A stretch of DNA of 64,000 nucleotides. It comes from CAWUEX02 sp963921305. Its GTDB lineage: Bacteria > Pseudomonadota > Alphaproteobacteria > Rhodospirillales > Rhodospirillaceae. The stretch lies in NCBI GenBank assembly GCA_963921305.4, contig CAWUEX030000002.1, positions 310,001-374,000 on the forward strand, written 5' to 3'. The notes beneath the pieces are model-generated. The model was not told the origin of the DNA. It saw only the letters and a program-made list of their open reading frames with translations, and did no database searches. The position numbers and the translations under genes are program-made. Positions 26,361 to 35,660 of the stretch are shown here, piece after piece (position 1 is the first letter of the stretch; each line of letters opens with the position of its first letter).

Positions 26361-27137
26361 TTATCCGGTGTTGTCACTCGATACATCGGCCGGGCGACGC
26401 CAATCTCCGCACAACGCTTGCCAGCATGTTAAGGCTGCAAGGGCCGCCGTGTCCGCACGGAGAATACGCGGACCCAGGGAGATGGCGGTAGAAAACGGCA
26501 GACCACGCATCAGGTCAAGCTCCGAGTCCGTGAAACCGCCTTCCGGTCCGATCACAAAAGCGGCACTGTCCGCAGCGCGCGCCGCATCGGACGTGAGAAC
26601 GCGCTCGGCCGGCGCACCGCCGCCGGTCTCATCCATGAGATAGAGAGGTGTATCCGATGGCCAATCTGTGAGCGCTTTCTCGAGGGGCTGCGGCGGCATC
26701 ACGTCGGGCACCTCAAGACGCTCGCACTGCTCCGCGGCCTCAATGGCGATGGCGCGCAACCGCTCGATGTTGACGCGATCCGCGTTGGTGCGCGCGGTGA
26801 TGACGGGCTGCAACTGGGTGACTCCGATTTCCGTTGTTTTTTGCGCAATGGTGTCGATAGCGCTGCGCTTGACCGGGGCGAACAGCAGCCGAAGCGACCG
26901 CGCTGGCGGCTGAGAATGCGTCTGGGCTCGGATGTAAAGCACGGTGGATTTCTTGTGCGCTGTAATAATTTCAGCCTGCCATTCACCATGCCGGCCGTTG
27001 AACACGGCAAGGGCATCGCCCTCTGCGCGGCGCATGACTTGAATCAGGTAGCGGGATTGATCGGATGAAAGCGTGACCTGGCCGCCTTCAGACAGGTCGT
27101 CTTCAACAAATAGACGGATGGAACCGGATGGGGACAT
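26361..27137 (-). CDS. rsmE: 16S rRNA (uracil(1498)-N(3))-methyltransferase RsmE
   Basis: 258 residues. A PUA-like N-terminal RNA-binding part (SIRLFVEDDLSEGGQVTLS, FNGRHGEWQAEI) is followed by a SPOUT methyltransferase domain with QKTTEIGV, RAIAIEAAEQCERLEVP, the knot FVIGPEGGFTDSELDLM and LGPRILRADTAALAAL. This is the standard RsmE pattern; it methylates N3 of U1498 in helix 44 with SAM. Divergent from ubiA, 57 bases apart, sharing a promoter region. Confidence 0.93.
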   Translation of the reverse strand: MSPSGSIRLFVEDDLSEGGQVTLSSDQSRYLIQVMRRAEGDALAVFNGRHGEWQAEIITAHKKSTVLYIRAQTHSQPPARSLRLLFAPVKRSAIDTIAQKTTEIGVTQLQPVITARTNADRVNIERLRAIAIEAAEQCERLEVPDVMPPQPLEKALTDWPSDTPLYLMDETGGGAPAERVLTSDAARAADSAAFVIGPEGGFTDSELDLMRGLPFSTAISLGPRILRADTAALAALTCWQALCGDWRRPADVSSDNTG

Positions 27138-27194
27138 GTGAGGGCCAAGGCCATTCTTGTTGCGGCGGAGCGTTCTTCGTAGTGTAGCCCGGCG

Positions 27195-28139
27195 ATGACC
27201 GAGACCAAACCTTCTGCCGAGCCCATTGAAAACACGCCGGACAGTTTGCCTGTCAGCTGGGTCGATACGTGGATGCCGCGCTGGAGCCGGGGGTACTTGA
27301 AACTGGCCCGGGTGGACCGGCCCATCGGCACGTGGCTGCTGTTGTGGCCCTGTGTGTGGTCGGTGCTGTTGGCCGCCGCTGAGACCGGCATCGCCCCGCC
27401 GCTGGGCACGCTGCTGCTGTTTACCTTGGGCGCCTTCGTCATGCGCGGCGCTGGCTGCACCTACAACGACATCATTGACCGCGACTTCGACGCTAAAGTC
27501 GCCCGGACCGCAGCGCGTCCGATCCCCGCCGGCGAGGTCAGCGTGCGCGGGGCTGCCGCGTTCCTGTGCCTTCAGTTATTGATCGGCTTGGCGGTGCTGC
27601 TGCAGTTCAACACGTTGACCATTGCGGTTGGGCTGGCCTCCATGAGTCTGGTGCTGAGCTACCCGTTCATGAAGCGCATCACCTACTGGCCCCAAGCATG
27701 GCTGGGCCTCACCTTCAACTGGGGCGCATTGGTCGGCTGGACGGCGGTGACCGGAACTTTCGGCTGGCCAGCTTTAGCCCTGTACGCCGCCGGATTTTTC
27801 TGGACGCTCGGTTACGACACCATCTACGCCCACCAAGACAAAGAAGACGACGTGCTCATCGGCGTGAAGTCATCGGCCCTGGCCCTCGGCGGTCAAACAG
27901 TGCCGTTCACCATTGGTGTGTATGCGTTGAGTGTCGTGTTGCTGGCGCTGGCCATCGGCCTGACGACCTTCTCCTGGGCGGCGATGGCCTTCCTGCTGGC
28001 GGCGGCGGCGCACATGACCTGGCAGGTAGGGACGCTCGACATCGACGACTCGCCCAACTGCCTGGAGCGATTCAAAGCCAATCGGGATACGGGTGTGCTG
28101 ATCGCCCTGGCGATGCTGTTTGCATCCGTGCCCGGATGA
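27195..28139 (+). CDS. ubiA: 4-hydroxybenzoate polyprenyltransferase UbiA
   Basis: 314 residues with eight to nine transmembrane helices. The two Mg-diphosphate motifs are present: NDIIDRDFDAKVARTAARP (Asn91-Asp99 region) and YDTIYAHQDKEDD (Asp208 region), with GVKSSALALG following. It attaches the polyprenyl tail to 4-hydroxybenzoate in ubiquinone synthesis at the inner membrane. ATG at 27195. Divergent from rsmE. The AT-rich two-gene cassette begins 45 bases after its stop, and no terminator is evident between them. Confidence 0.93.
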   Translation: MTETKPSAEPIENTPDSLPVSWVDTWMPRWSRGYLKLARVDRPIGTWLLLWPCVWSVLLAAAETGIAPPLGTLLLFTLGAFVMRGAGCTYNDIIDRDFDAKVARTAARPIPAGEVSVRGAAAFLCLQLLIGLAVLLQFNTLTIAVGLASMSLVLSYPFMKRITYWPQAWLGLTFNWGALVGWTAVTGTFGWPALALYAAGFFWTLGYDTIYAHQDKEDDVLIGVKSSALALGGQTVPFTIGVYALSVVLLALAIGLTTFSWAAMAFLLAAAAHMTWQVGTLDIDDSPNCLERFKANRDTGVLIALAMLFASVPG

Positions 28140-28184
28140 ATCCTATAGTTAGCAGCGTATGGATTGTCGGAGGACTAGAACATT

Positions 28185-29015
28185 ATGTTCGTCGAATTAG
28201 GCACAGCTATAGCCTCCGGAACCGCGGCCAACCTCGTCATCGATAATCGCAACTCGATACTTTCAGTACCCGGCGAATTGGTAGATTGGTTAAGAAACGG
28301 ACGAAAACAAATTTTTGTGTTCGGCTCCGCTGGGACTGTTAAGAGCACTTTAGCCGGGCTGCTTTCGGGAGCTTATAAACATGGTGAAGTGCCCTCCAAG
28401 TATTCGTTATCCGTGGACATTGAACAAAGCAAAATACAGGGAACGCTACTTGGAAAAATCACGGCCGCCCCTGGACAGCATGAGAAACGCCAGTATGCGT
28501 GGCCGTTAATCGCCCAGGAATTAATAAAAGGCGGGCCGATTGGGGTTATCTCTTGCGTATCATGGGGATATCACTCGCTCGCAAGGACCGAGTATAAGGA
28601 AAGTCGATCATACGAATCTGGCATAACTGAAAAACAGTTCTTAGAAAAATATTTGGAAAACTCTCGAAGTGATGAAGTTGACGCTTTGTTGACTCTAAAA
28701 CCTTTTATCGAGTCCGTACCGGGAAAGCTTTGGATGATTACCCTGGTAACTATGCAAGACTTATGGTGGGACCGCAGATATGAAGTCAAAAAACACTACG
28801 AAAACGGCCAATATGACAACCTAATAACAGAAATTCGCCGCAAGAGAGGCGACATGAACTTTAATCACATCTACAGTTCCGTATGTCTAAACCACATAAA
28901 TATGCGAACTCAGGATGAAATACTTCTAGCCAAGACCACGGAAGGTTACGATAGCCATCTAATGGCTCGCAACTTCCAGGAGACAATGCAGCAGATCAAA
29001 ATGCTGATGGGTTAG
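28185..29015 (+). CDS. P-loop GTPase-like protein of an AT-rich two-gene cassette
   Basis: 276 residues, first gene of a probable two-gene cassette. Residues 43-56 (IFVFGSAGTVKSTL) fit a Walker A loop except that the Gly before Lys is Val. AAPGQ at 94-98 sits where G3 (DxxGQ) belongs, and TLVTMQDLW at 186-194 resembles a degenerate G4 that in GTPases reads (N/T)KxD. No membrane helix. Ribosome site GGAGG lies 11 bases before ATG 28185. Base use differs sharply: bases 28621-28680 contain 19 G or C of 60. Family not recognised; a nucleotide-sensing role is inference. Confidence 0.65.
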   Translation: MFVELGTAIASGTAANLVIDNRNSILSVPGELVDWLRNGRKQIFVFGSAGTVKSTLAGLLSGAYKHGEVPSKYSLSVDIEQSKIQGTLLGKITAAPGQHEKRQYAWPLIAQELIKGGPIGVISCVSWGYHSLARTEYKESRSYESGITEKQFLEKYLENSRSDEVDALLTLKPFIESVPGKLWMITLVTMQDLWWDRRYEVKKHYENGQYDNLITEIRRKRGDMNFNHIYSSVCLNHINMRTQDEILLAKTTEGYDSHLMARNFQETMQQIKMLMG

Positions 29016-29020
29016 ATAGG

Positions 29021-29524
29021 ATGACTACTACTTCTGAAGAAAAATTGATTCTAGACGAGCGAGAATCGTTCTTGCTGGATACAATTAAAGAGTACAACTC
29101 AATGATCACTCATGACATTGAGACCCTATCAACGTCCAGGGTGACTTTCTCAAAACGCTTCTTCAGACTGCTTTTGATAGGCGTCATATCTATGTTTGCA
29201 TTTTTCGCCTGGACAGAACTAAAGAATGAAATGAGTTTCGACAGAACAGAAGAAAACCTGATTGCATGGACAACACTATTAGGCTTTATCTCAATGTTCG
29301 CAGGCTATGGATTCAGCTTTTTCCTATCCATTCAAGAGATGTCGATTTTACGTAGAAAAGTGCAAGAAACATCTTACTTGCTCGAAGATATGCTTAGAAA
29401 CGTTGGGCAATTCGTTGACAAAGGTAGAATCGGCGACTCCGCTAAAATTGCTTTAAAAATTCACATTGCCCAAAGTGAACATCTTCTCAGGTCCGCTCGA
29501 CATTTAGCCAGCACTCTAGGTTAA
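29021..29524 (+). CDS. Two-helix membrane protein, partner of the GTPase-like protein
   Basis: 167 residues, ATG 5 bases after the stop of the GTPase-like gene, so co-transcribed. Two transmembrane helices at about 48-65 (LLLIGVISMFAFFAW) and 82-104 (AWTTLLGFISMFAGYGFSFF), a long charged N-terminal segment that may be helical, and a C-terminal helix-rich part (about 105-165, EMSILRRKVQETSYLLED) with coiled-coil character. This arrangement fits a membrane anchor or effector driven by the soluble partner. No family recognised. Base composition is as AT-rich as the partner, and both differ from ubiA and the HD-GYP gene. Confidence 0.65.
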   Translation: MTTTSEEKLILDERESFLLDTIKEYNSMITHDIETLSTSRVTFSKRFFRLLLIGVISMFAFFAWTELKNEMSFDRTEENLIAWTTLLGFISMFAGYGFSFFLSIQEMSILRRKVQETSYLLEDMLRNVGQFVDKGRIGDSAKIALKIHIAQSEHLLRSARHLASTLG

Positions 29525-29555
29525 ACGACAGTAGTCTATGGCTTTTGTGGCAATA

Positions 29556-29608
29556 GTAAGGTTAATGACCTTACTCGGGTAAAGTAAGCAAGACTCGAAC
29601 TGTTCGAG
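29556..29608. terminator. Two tandem hairpins between convergent genes
   Basis: First, GTAAGGT/ACCTTAC, 7 bp with a 5-base loop (29556-29574). Second, CTCGAA/TTCGAG, 6 bp with a 3-base loop (29594-29608). On the minus strand the second is followed by TCTTGCTTACTTTA and could end the HD-GYP gene. Neither has a strong T run on the plus strand. Moderate support only. Confidence 0.4.
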
Positions 29609-29615
29609 AAACGGC

Positions 29616-31535
29616 CTACTCCGCCGCCTGTTTGGTTTCCACGTATTGGGAAATATCGACCTCGTCGATTTGATCCGGGCGCAGGAATTGCTCGGCATAT
29701 TCTTTGTACATACCGGAGGTGAGGAACAGCTCGAACAGTTCCGCATCGACGTGTTTGTCTTTTTTCATAAACCACAGAATCTTGACCGCTTCGCTGAGCT
29801 TCTTGGCCTTTTTGTAGGGCCGGTCGGCGGCGGTCAGCGCTTCGAAGATATCGGCAATGGCCATGATGCGGGCGGGGATGGACATTTGCTCGCCGGTCAG
29901 GCCGCGCGGGTAGCCGGTGCCGTCCATTTTTTCGTGGTGTCCGCCAGCATATTCAGGCACGCGGCGCAGCGTTTTGGGGAATGGCAGTTCCTCGAGCATT
30001 TCGATGGTGAGAACGATGTGGTCGTTGATTTTGCGGCGTTCGTCGTCATTCAACGTGCCGCGGGATATGCACAGATTGCGGATCTCACCGAGGTCGTATT
30101 CGGCTTCCGCGTGCTCGGGCAGGTCGGCCAGCAGTTGCTCCCACCCCTTGGCCGGCGGTGGATTTTTCTCCAGCAGGGACGCTTCGGTCCACGATAGCCC
30201 CTTGGTGCGGTCGAAGTGGCGGTACCATTTCTGCTTGCCCAGCTTTTTGATCTGGTCCTGTTTCTCGTCGGGCAGGAACTCACCGCCGATATTGACATCG
30301 GCAACGAACGCCCATTGCTCTTCGAGGTCCTTGCAGCGCTGCTTGAATTTCTTTTTCTCTTCTTTCTCGTCTGCACCCTTGGCAACCGCCTTGAGCATTT
30401 TGATCTCGGCGTCGCGGCGCAGGATTTCGAAGCGCATGCGCACTTCATGGATGCGGTCGAAAATGGTTTGCAGTTTGGTCGCCTTATCGACGACGTACTC
30501 CGGCGTGGTGACCTTGCCGATGTCGTGCAGCCACGCCGCCACGTGCAGTTCGTACCACTGCTGCTCGTCGAGATCGAAATCCTTGAAAGTGCCCTCGGTC
30601 GCCTTGGCGCATTCCTGGGCCAGCATCTTGGTCAGTTCCGGCACACGCTGACAGTGGCCGCCGGTGTAAGGCGACTTGGCGTCAATGGCGTGGGCCATAA
30701 CCTTGATCAAGCTGTCCATCAACGCGCGCTGGGCGTCGATTAGTTGCTGATTGTCGATGGCAACCGCGGCCTGTGAGGCCAGCGCTTCAACCAAACGCTG
30801 CACCGATTTGGAGAATGGTATGACCTCGCCAGACTTTTCATCCTGCGCGTTGATCAGCTGCAGCACACCAATCACTTCATCGGAATAGTTCTTCAGCGGA
30901 ATGGTCAGGAAAGACTTGGAACGGAAGCCCGTGCCTTCGTCGAATTTCTTGGTGCCGGAAAAGTCATAGCCTTCCGCCTCATAGGCGTCTTCGATGTTAA
31001 TCGCATTACCCGTCAGCGCGGCGGCAGTCGACACGTTGTTGTAGTTGGCCTCACCGGTTTCCGGGTTGTACATCTGCAGCGGCGGGAACGGGATGGGCAC
31101 ACCGGTGGTGCCGCCCATGGCAATGTTCAAACTATCTGTCCGGACAATTTGGAACGACAGAGTGTCGTTGTCTTCACGCAGGTAGAGGGTGCCACCGTCG
31201 GCGTTGGTCAGCTCTTTGGCCTCAAGCAGAATGCGTTCCGTCAGCCGGTCGTGATCACGCTCGGCAGAGAGCGCGATCCCGAGATCGATGAGCTTTTCGA
31301 AGCCTCTTGAGGAAGATTGTTCTGCTTCAGCCACAGCCGTGTCTGTTCGTTCTTTTAAACCGCGCCCATCCGGGACCGTGCACGCACGCGTCCATAATAC
31401 CAAAGTAGTATGGACCAAAAACAGAGCCAAGTCATTGCTGCTGCACTGTTTTCCGTTATGTGGAGTGCTCCGCCCCGCTTTACAAGGCCACGAGGTCCCA
31501 CACCTCTTAAGCCCCACCTGTCCGTATTGAAACAC
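29616..31535 (-). CDS. GAF-HD-GYP domain c-di-GMP phosphodiesterase
   Basis: The open frame has 639 codons, but the first 70 or so look unlike protein, and no good start precedes the GAF domain; a downstream non-ATG start is likely. GAF domain: GFEKLIDLGIALSAERDH to AAVAIDNQQLIDAQRALM (about residues 75-270). The HD domain follows with GHCQRVPELTKML and AAWLHDIGKVTTP, then an insertion of about 130 charged residues, then EYAGGHHEKMDGTGYPRGL with the GYP motif and ARIMAIADIFEALTAADRPY. HD-GYP enzymes cleave c-di-GMP to pGpG or GMP with two or three metals. The GAF domain presumably senses a ligand. Confidence 0.88.
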   Translation of the reverse strand: MFQYGQVGLKRCGTSWPCKAGRSTPHNGKQCSSNDLALFLVHTTLVLWTRACTVPDGRGLKERTDTAVAEAEQSSSRGFEKLIDLGIALSAERDHDRLTERILLEAKELTNADGGTLYLREDNDTLSFQIVRTDSLNIAMGGTTGVPIPFPPLQMYNPETGEANYNNVSTAAALTGNAINIEDAYEAEGYDFSGTKKFDEGTGFRSKSFLTIPLKNYSDEVIGVLQLINAQDEKSGEVIPFSKSVQRLVEALASQAAVAIDNQQLIDAQRALMDSLIKVMAHAIDAKSPYTGGHCQRVPELTKMLAQECAKATEGTFKDFDLDEQQWYELHVAAWLHDIGKVTTPEYVVDKATKLQTIFDRIHEVRMRFEILRRDAEIKMLKAVAKGADEKEEKKKFKQRCKDLEEQWAFVADVNIGGEFLPDEKQDQIKKLGKQKWYRHFDRTKGLSWTEASLLEKNPPPAKGWEQLLADLPEHAEAEYDLGEIRNLCISRGTLNDDERRKINDHIVLTIEMLEELPFPKTLRRVPEYAGGHHEKMDGTGYPRGLTGEQMSIPARIMAIADIFEALTAADRPYKKAKKLSEAVKILWFMKKDKHVDAELFELFLTSGMYKEYAEQFLRPDQIDEVDISQYVETKQAAE

Positions 31536-31711
31536 GCAAAAGGCCCACTTTCAACGCATCTCATCTATTGAAGGTTGTAGGACGAGCCATGCTCGACCAC
31601 CCGATGGTGACTTACCGCCCGTCCCAGCCGCGGCACAGGTTTGCTTGACGCCGCCGGGGCGGGACCGCTAAGCCCATCGGCCTGTTCACTTTTCCGAGAC
31701 CGGCCAGGACC

Positions 31712-33228
31712 ATGCCGTTTGCCTCTCTGAGAGAATTTCTCGACCGCCTCGACGCAGCCGGCCAATTGGCGCGGGTTCAGGTGCCCGTCTCCACACACTT
31801 GGAAATGACCGAGCTTCAGACCCGGGTTCTGGCAGACGGCGGGCCGGCGCTGTTATTTGAATCGGTCACCACCGCGGACGGCAGCGCCGCGGGCATGCCC
31901 GTGCTGACGAATCTGTTCGGCACGGTCGAGCGGGTCGCAATGGGCATGGACCGCGCACCCGATCAACTGCGTGAGGTTGGCGAGACGCTGGCGTTTCTCA
32001 AACAACCGGAGCCGCCGGGCGGCTGGCGCGAAGCCCTGGAGATGCTGCCGCTGCTGAAGACTGTCATGGCGATGAAGCCGCGCACCGTGAGCAAAGCGCC
32101 CTGCCAGGAGGTGGTGCTGCAAGGCGACGATATCGACCTCGCCCGGCTGCCGGTTCAGAGCTGCTGGCCCGGCGAACCGGCGCCGCTGATCACCTGGCCA
32201 CTGGTGGTGACCAAAGGTCCGGGCGGCGACAAACGCGACGTCGCCAACCTCGGCATCTACCGCATGCAGGTGACCGGCAAAGACACGACCTTGATGCGCT
32301 GGCTCAAACACCGCGGCGGCGCCGGACAGTATGACCGCTGGAAGGACCAGAAGCGCGAACCGCTTCCCGCTGCCGCCGTGATTGGCGCCGACCCGGGAAC
32401 CTTGCTCGCCGCGGTCACACCAGTGCCCGACACGCTCTCGGAGTATCAGTTCGCCGGCCTGCTGCGCGGCCGCAAGGTCGACCTGGTGGACTGCAAGACC
32501 ATTCCGCTGCAGGTGCCCGCCGAAGCCGAGATCGTGCTGGAAGGCCATGTGCTGCTTGATGAGTACGGGACGAAGGGCCCTACGGCGATCACACCGGGTA
32601 TTACAACGCGGTTGAGCCGTTCCCGGTGTTCAAGATTTCCGCCATCACCATGCGCAAGGACCCGATCTACCTGTCGACCTACACGGGGCGGCCGCCGGAT
32701 GAACCGAGCATTCTGGGCGAAGCGCTCAACGAGGTTTTCATTCCGCTGCTGACCCAACAGTTCCCCGAGATCGTCGACTTCTGGCTGCCGCCAGAAGGGT
32801 GCAGCTACCGCATCGCCGTGGTGAGCATGAAGAAAGCCTACGCGGGTCATGCCAAGCGCGTGATGATGGGAGTGTGGAGTTTCCTGCGTCAATTCGTCTA
32901 CACCAAGTTCGTAATCGTAGTGGACGACGACATCGACGCCCGCGACTGGAAAGACGTAATGTGGGCGATCTCCACGCGCATGGATCCAGCCCGTGATATC
33001 ACCGTGGTCGAGAACACGCCGATCGATTATCTGGATTTTGCCTCGCCGGAACCGGGCCTGGGCGGCAAGCTCGGCCTGGATGCAACCAATAAACTGCCGG
33101 GCGAAACCCATCGCGATTGGGGCGAGAAAATCCGCATGAGCGACGAGGTGATCGATCTGGTGACGCGGAAGTGGGCTGAGTATGGTGTGCCCGGAAGCGG
33201 CGCGCCGATCTGGAAAGACAAGACATGA
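31712..33228 (+). pseudogene. ubiD: UbiD-family decarboxylase interrupted by one missing base
   Basis: The N-terminal piece (31712-32752 frame, about 290 real residues) begins MPFASLREFLDRLDAAGQLA and contains RLPVQSCWPGEPAPLITWPLVVTKGPGG, typical of UbiD decarboxylases that use prenylated FMN. The real continuation is in another frame: YGDHTGYYN at 32581-32607, then ITMRKDPIYLSTYTGRPPDE, and so to 33228. Frames meet at GGGCCC|TAC near 32576-32581, where one base is missing relative to the family's EGPxGDHTGYY motif. With that base restored the gene encodes about 506 residues, a normal size. It is either recently inactivated or an assembly or sequencing error; pmbA follows at once. Confidence 0.8.
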
Positions 33229-33234
33229 AGTTAA

Positions 33235-34590
33235 ATGGTGGAGTTTGGTGTGTCTGAAGAGTCCCTGACGCTGTTATCGGATGTCATCGGCAAGGCAAAG
33301 AAAGCGGGCGCGGATGCAGCGGACGCCATTCTGGCCGACGGCGAGTCGACCTCGGTGGCCTATCGCCTGGGAGAGCTCGAACAGCTAGAGCACTCCGAAG
33401 GCGGCGATGTCGGCCTACGCGTTTTGGTCGGCAAAAAGCAGGCGATCGTGTCGTCGTCGGACCGCTCGCCGCAAGCTTTGGACGAGCTGGTGGACCGCGC
33501 CGTGTCGATGGCCAAAACGGTTCCCGACGATGAGTTTCTCGGCCTCGCCGAGCCGGACCAGCTGGTGCAGACCTTGCCCGAGGTCGACATGTGCGACGCA
33601 GCTGACGTTACACCTGAGCGCCTGATCGAGATGGCCAAAAGCTGTGAGGACGCCGCACGCGCGGTCAAAGGGGTGACCAATTCCGAAGGCGCGCACGCCA
33701 GTTGGGGCCGCTCGCGCGTCGCCATCGTCGCCAGCAATGGATTTCACCGCAGCTATGAAAGCACCGGCGGCTCGATCTCCGCGTCGGTTCTTGCGGGGGA
33801 CAGCGACAGCGGCATGGAAACCGACTACGACTACACCTCTGCCGTTTATGCCCAAGACCTGCGCGCACCCGACGAAGTGGGGCGCACGGCGGGAGAACGC
33901 ACCGTGCGCAAACTGGGGGCGCGCAAGATTCAGAGCGGCAAGTTTCCGGTGGTCTTCGAAAACCGCACCGCACGCGGTTTGGTCAGTCATTTCCTCGGCG
34001 CCATCAACGGCGCGGCGGTGGCCCGCGGCACGACCTTCCTAAAGGACCGCATGGGCGACGCGGTGTTTGCCGACGGCATCACCATTGTCGAAGACCCGCA
34101 CCGGGCGCGGGGGCTACGGTCCAAACCCTGCGATGCGGAAGGCCTGCCCAATGCCAAGCGCAACCTGATCGACAACGGTGTTTTAACCACGTGGATCCTC
34201 GATCTGCGCACCTCGCGCAAACTGGGCCTGGAGCCGACGGGTCACGCGGGACGCAGTCCGTCTTCTCCGCCGTCGCCCTCGACCACCAACGTCAACTTGG
34301 TCGCCGGCCAGCAAACGCCCGAGGCTTTAATCGCGGACATCAAAGAAGGTGTTTTCGTCACCGATGCGTTCGGTCAGGGCGTCAACGGTGTGACCGGCGA
34401 TTACAGCCGTGGCATCGCGGGGTTCTGGATTGAGGACGGCGCTCTGGCCTATCCAATCAACGAGATCACGATTGCCGACAACCTGAAGGACATGTTCAAA
34501 GCACTCACACCCGCCGACGATTTGGTGCTGCGCTACGGTGTCGACGCGCCAACCGTCCGCGTTGACGGTATGAGCGTCGCGGGGAGTTGA
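33235..34590 (+). CDS. pmbA: PmbA/TldE-family modulator of DNA gyrase / metalloprotease subunit
   Basis: 451 residues. Family marks: DAADAILADGESTSVAYR near the start, a GLRVLVGKKQAIVSSSDRS block, NGFHRSYESTGGSISASVLAG, VVFENRTARGLVSHFLGAINGAAVARG, and FGQGVNGVTGDYSRGIAGFWIEDG. PmbA (TldE) pairs with TldD, which carries the HExxxH zinc site, in a periplasm-free cytosolic protease that processes modified peptides and antitoxins. No tldD is visible here. It follows ubiD by 6 bases. The last base of its stop abuts the facing lipid kinase gene. Confidence 0.9.
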   Translation: MVEFGVSEESLTLLSDVIGKAKKAGADAADAILADGESTSVAYRLGELEQLEHSEGGDVGLRVLVGKKQAIVSSSDRSPQALDELVDRAVSMAKTVPDDEFLGLAEPDQLVQTLPEVDMCDAADVTPERLIEMAKSCEDAARAVKGVTNSEGAHASWGRSRVAIVASNGFHRSYESTGGSISASVLAGDSDSGMETDYDYTSAVYAQDLRAPDEVGRTAGERTVRKLGARKIQSGKFPVVFENRTARGLVSHFLGAINGAAVARGTTFLKDRMGDAVFADGITIVEDPHRARGLRSKPCDAEGLPNAKRNLIDNGVLTTWILDLRTSRKLGLEPTGHAGRSPSSPPSPSTTNVNLVAGQQTPEALIADIKEGVFVTDAFGQGVNGVTGDYSRGIAGFWIEDGALAYPINEITIADNLKDMFKALTPADDLVLRYGVDAPTVRVDGMSVAGS

Positions 34591-35481
34591 TCAAACGGGA
34601 AAGGCCAGGCGGACCGGTTCCGCATCGACCTCAATCTGAGCGGGGAGACGCGTCAGAATGTCGCCGTCCGCTTGAAGCGGCGCACCGTCCCCACCTTTCA
34701 ACACAACCTGGCGGCCAGGCACGATGGACACGTCGGGCAGATGAGGTAGCCGTCCCAACAGGAGCGCGACGCCATAGCGCGCGACATTGAACCAGCCCCG
34801 CCGTGCAAACATGACAACTTGAAAGCTGTCGTCTTCCAGTCTGGCTTTGGGAGCAGCCGTGAACGGACCGCCATAGGAGCGGCCATTGCACACAATGGCC
34901 GAGACGGCGCGATAAACGACGCCGTCAATCTCGATCTCGCAGTCATTGAAGCGGTAGATGAAAGCTTGGCGAATCATTTCCCAGACGTAAGCCAGTGGCC
35001 CGATCACTCTCTTGAGGTCGAGACGCACGCCATCGACGACTTCGGCGTCAAAGCCGGCGCCCGCCATCATGACGAACCGCCGGCCGTTGGCCGTCCCAAC
35101 GCGAATGGGTTTAAGCGGCCCCGTCGCTATGGCCTGGGCGATTGCAGCAGGTTTGCGCCCTAATCCGACCTCATCGGCCAGGACGTTTGCGGTTCCGAGT
35201 GGAATGACCGCCAGAGCGACGTTCTTGCCCCGCAATCCATTGACGACTTCGTTGACGGTCCCATCACCACCTGCGGCCACGAGAATGTCGGCCATCGAAG
35301 GATCCATGTCGCGAGCGATGTGCTCGGCGTGTCCCGGCGCTTCGGTCTCGCGCAGCGAAACTTCGCATCCGAGGCTCTGCAAATTTTCTACGACGGTTTC
35401 CAAACGGTCGCGGCGGGAGCGTCCTGCAGCCGGGTTAAAGACAACGGTAATGCGGCGGGGTGACGCTAACGAACTGGGCAT
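34591..35481 (-). CDS. Diacylglycerol-kinase-family lipid kinase
   Basis: 296 residues. The DAGK catalytic domain begins ITVVFNPAAGRSRRDRLE, with the nucleotide-binding loop VAAGGDGTVNEVVNGLRG, then LAVIPLGTANVLADEVGLG, and the FVMMAGAGFDAEVVDGV segment; the C-terminal half is the usual beta-sandwich. YegS/BmrU-like enzymes phosphorylate diacylglycerol, ceramide or similar lipids. ATG at 35481 precedes an AT-rich stretch of about 165 bases that also faces the metallophosphoesterase gene, a likely divergent promoter region. It abuts pmbA tail to tail. Confidence 0.9.
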   Translation of the reverse strand: MPSSLASPRRITVVFNPAAGRSRRDRLETVVENLQSLGCEVSLRETEAPGHAEHIARDMDPSMADILVAAGGDGTVNEVVNGLRGKNVALAVIPLGTANVLADEVGLGRKPAAIAQAIATGPLKPIRVGTANGRRFVMMAGAGFDAEVVDGVRLDLKRVIGPLAYVWEMIRQAFIYRFNDCEIEIDGVVYRAVSAIVCNGRSYGGPFTAAPKARLEDDSFQVVMFARRGWFNVARYGVALLLGRLPHLPDVSIVPGRQVVLKGGDGAPLQADGDILTRLPAQIEVDAEPVRLAFPV

Positions 35482-35660
35482 ATCGCCTTCCCGGACTGAA
35501 ATATTACACTTTTATTTCATTTCACTCTGGTGATTACTATATTCCTTTTCATTTATATTGCGCGTGAATGAATTATTAAAGTCAAGCGCACTAGGTCTAT
35601 GTACATTTAGTTGGGGAATACATTATCTAGGGGCCTCCTCCAACTGTGTATTGGGCCCCC

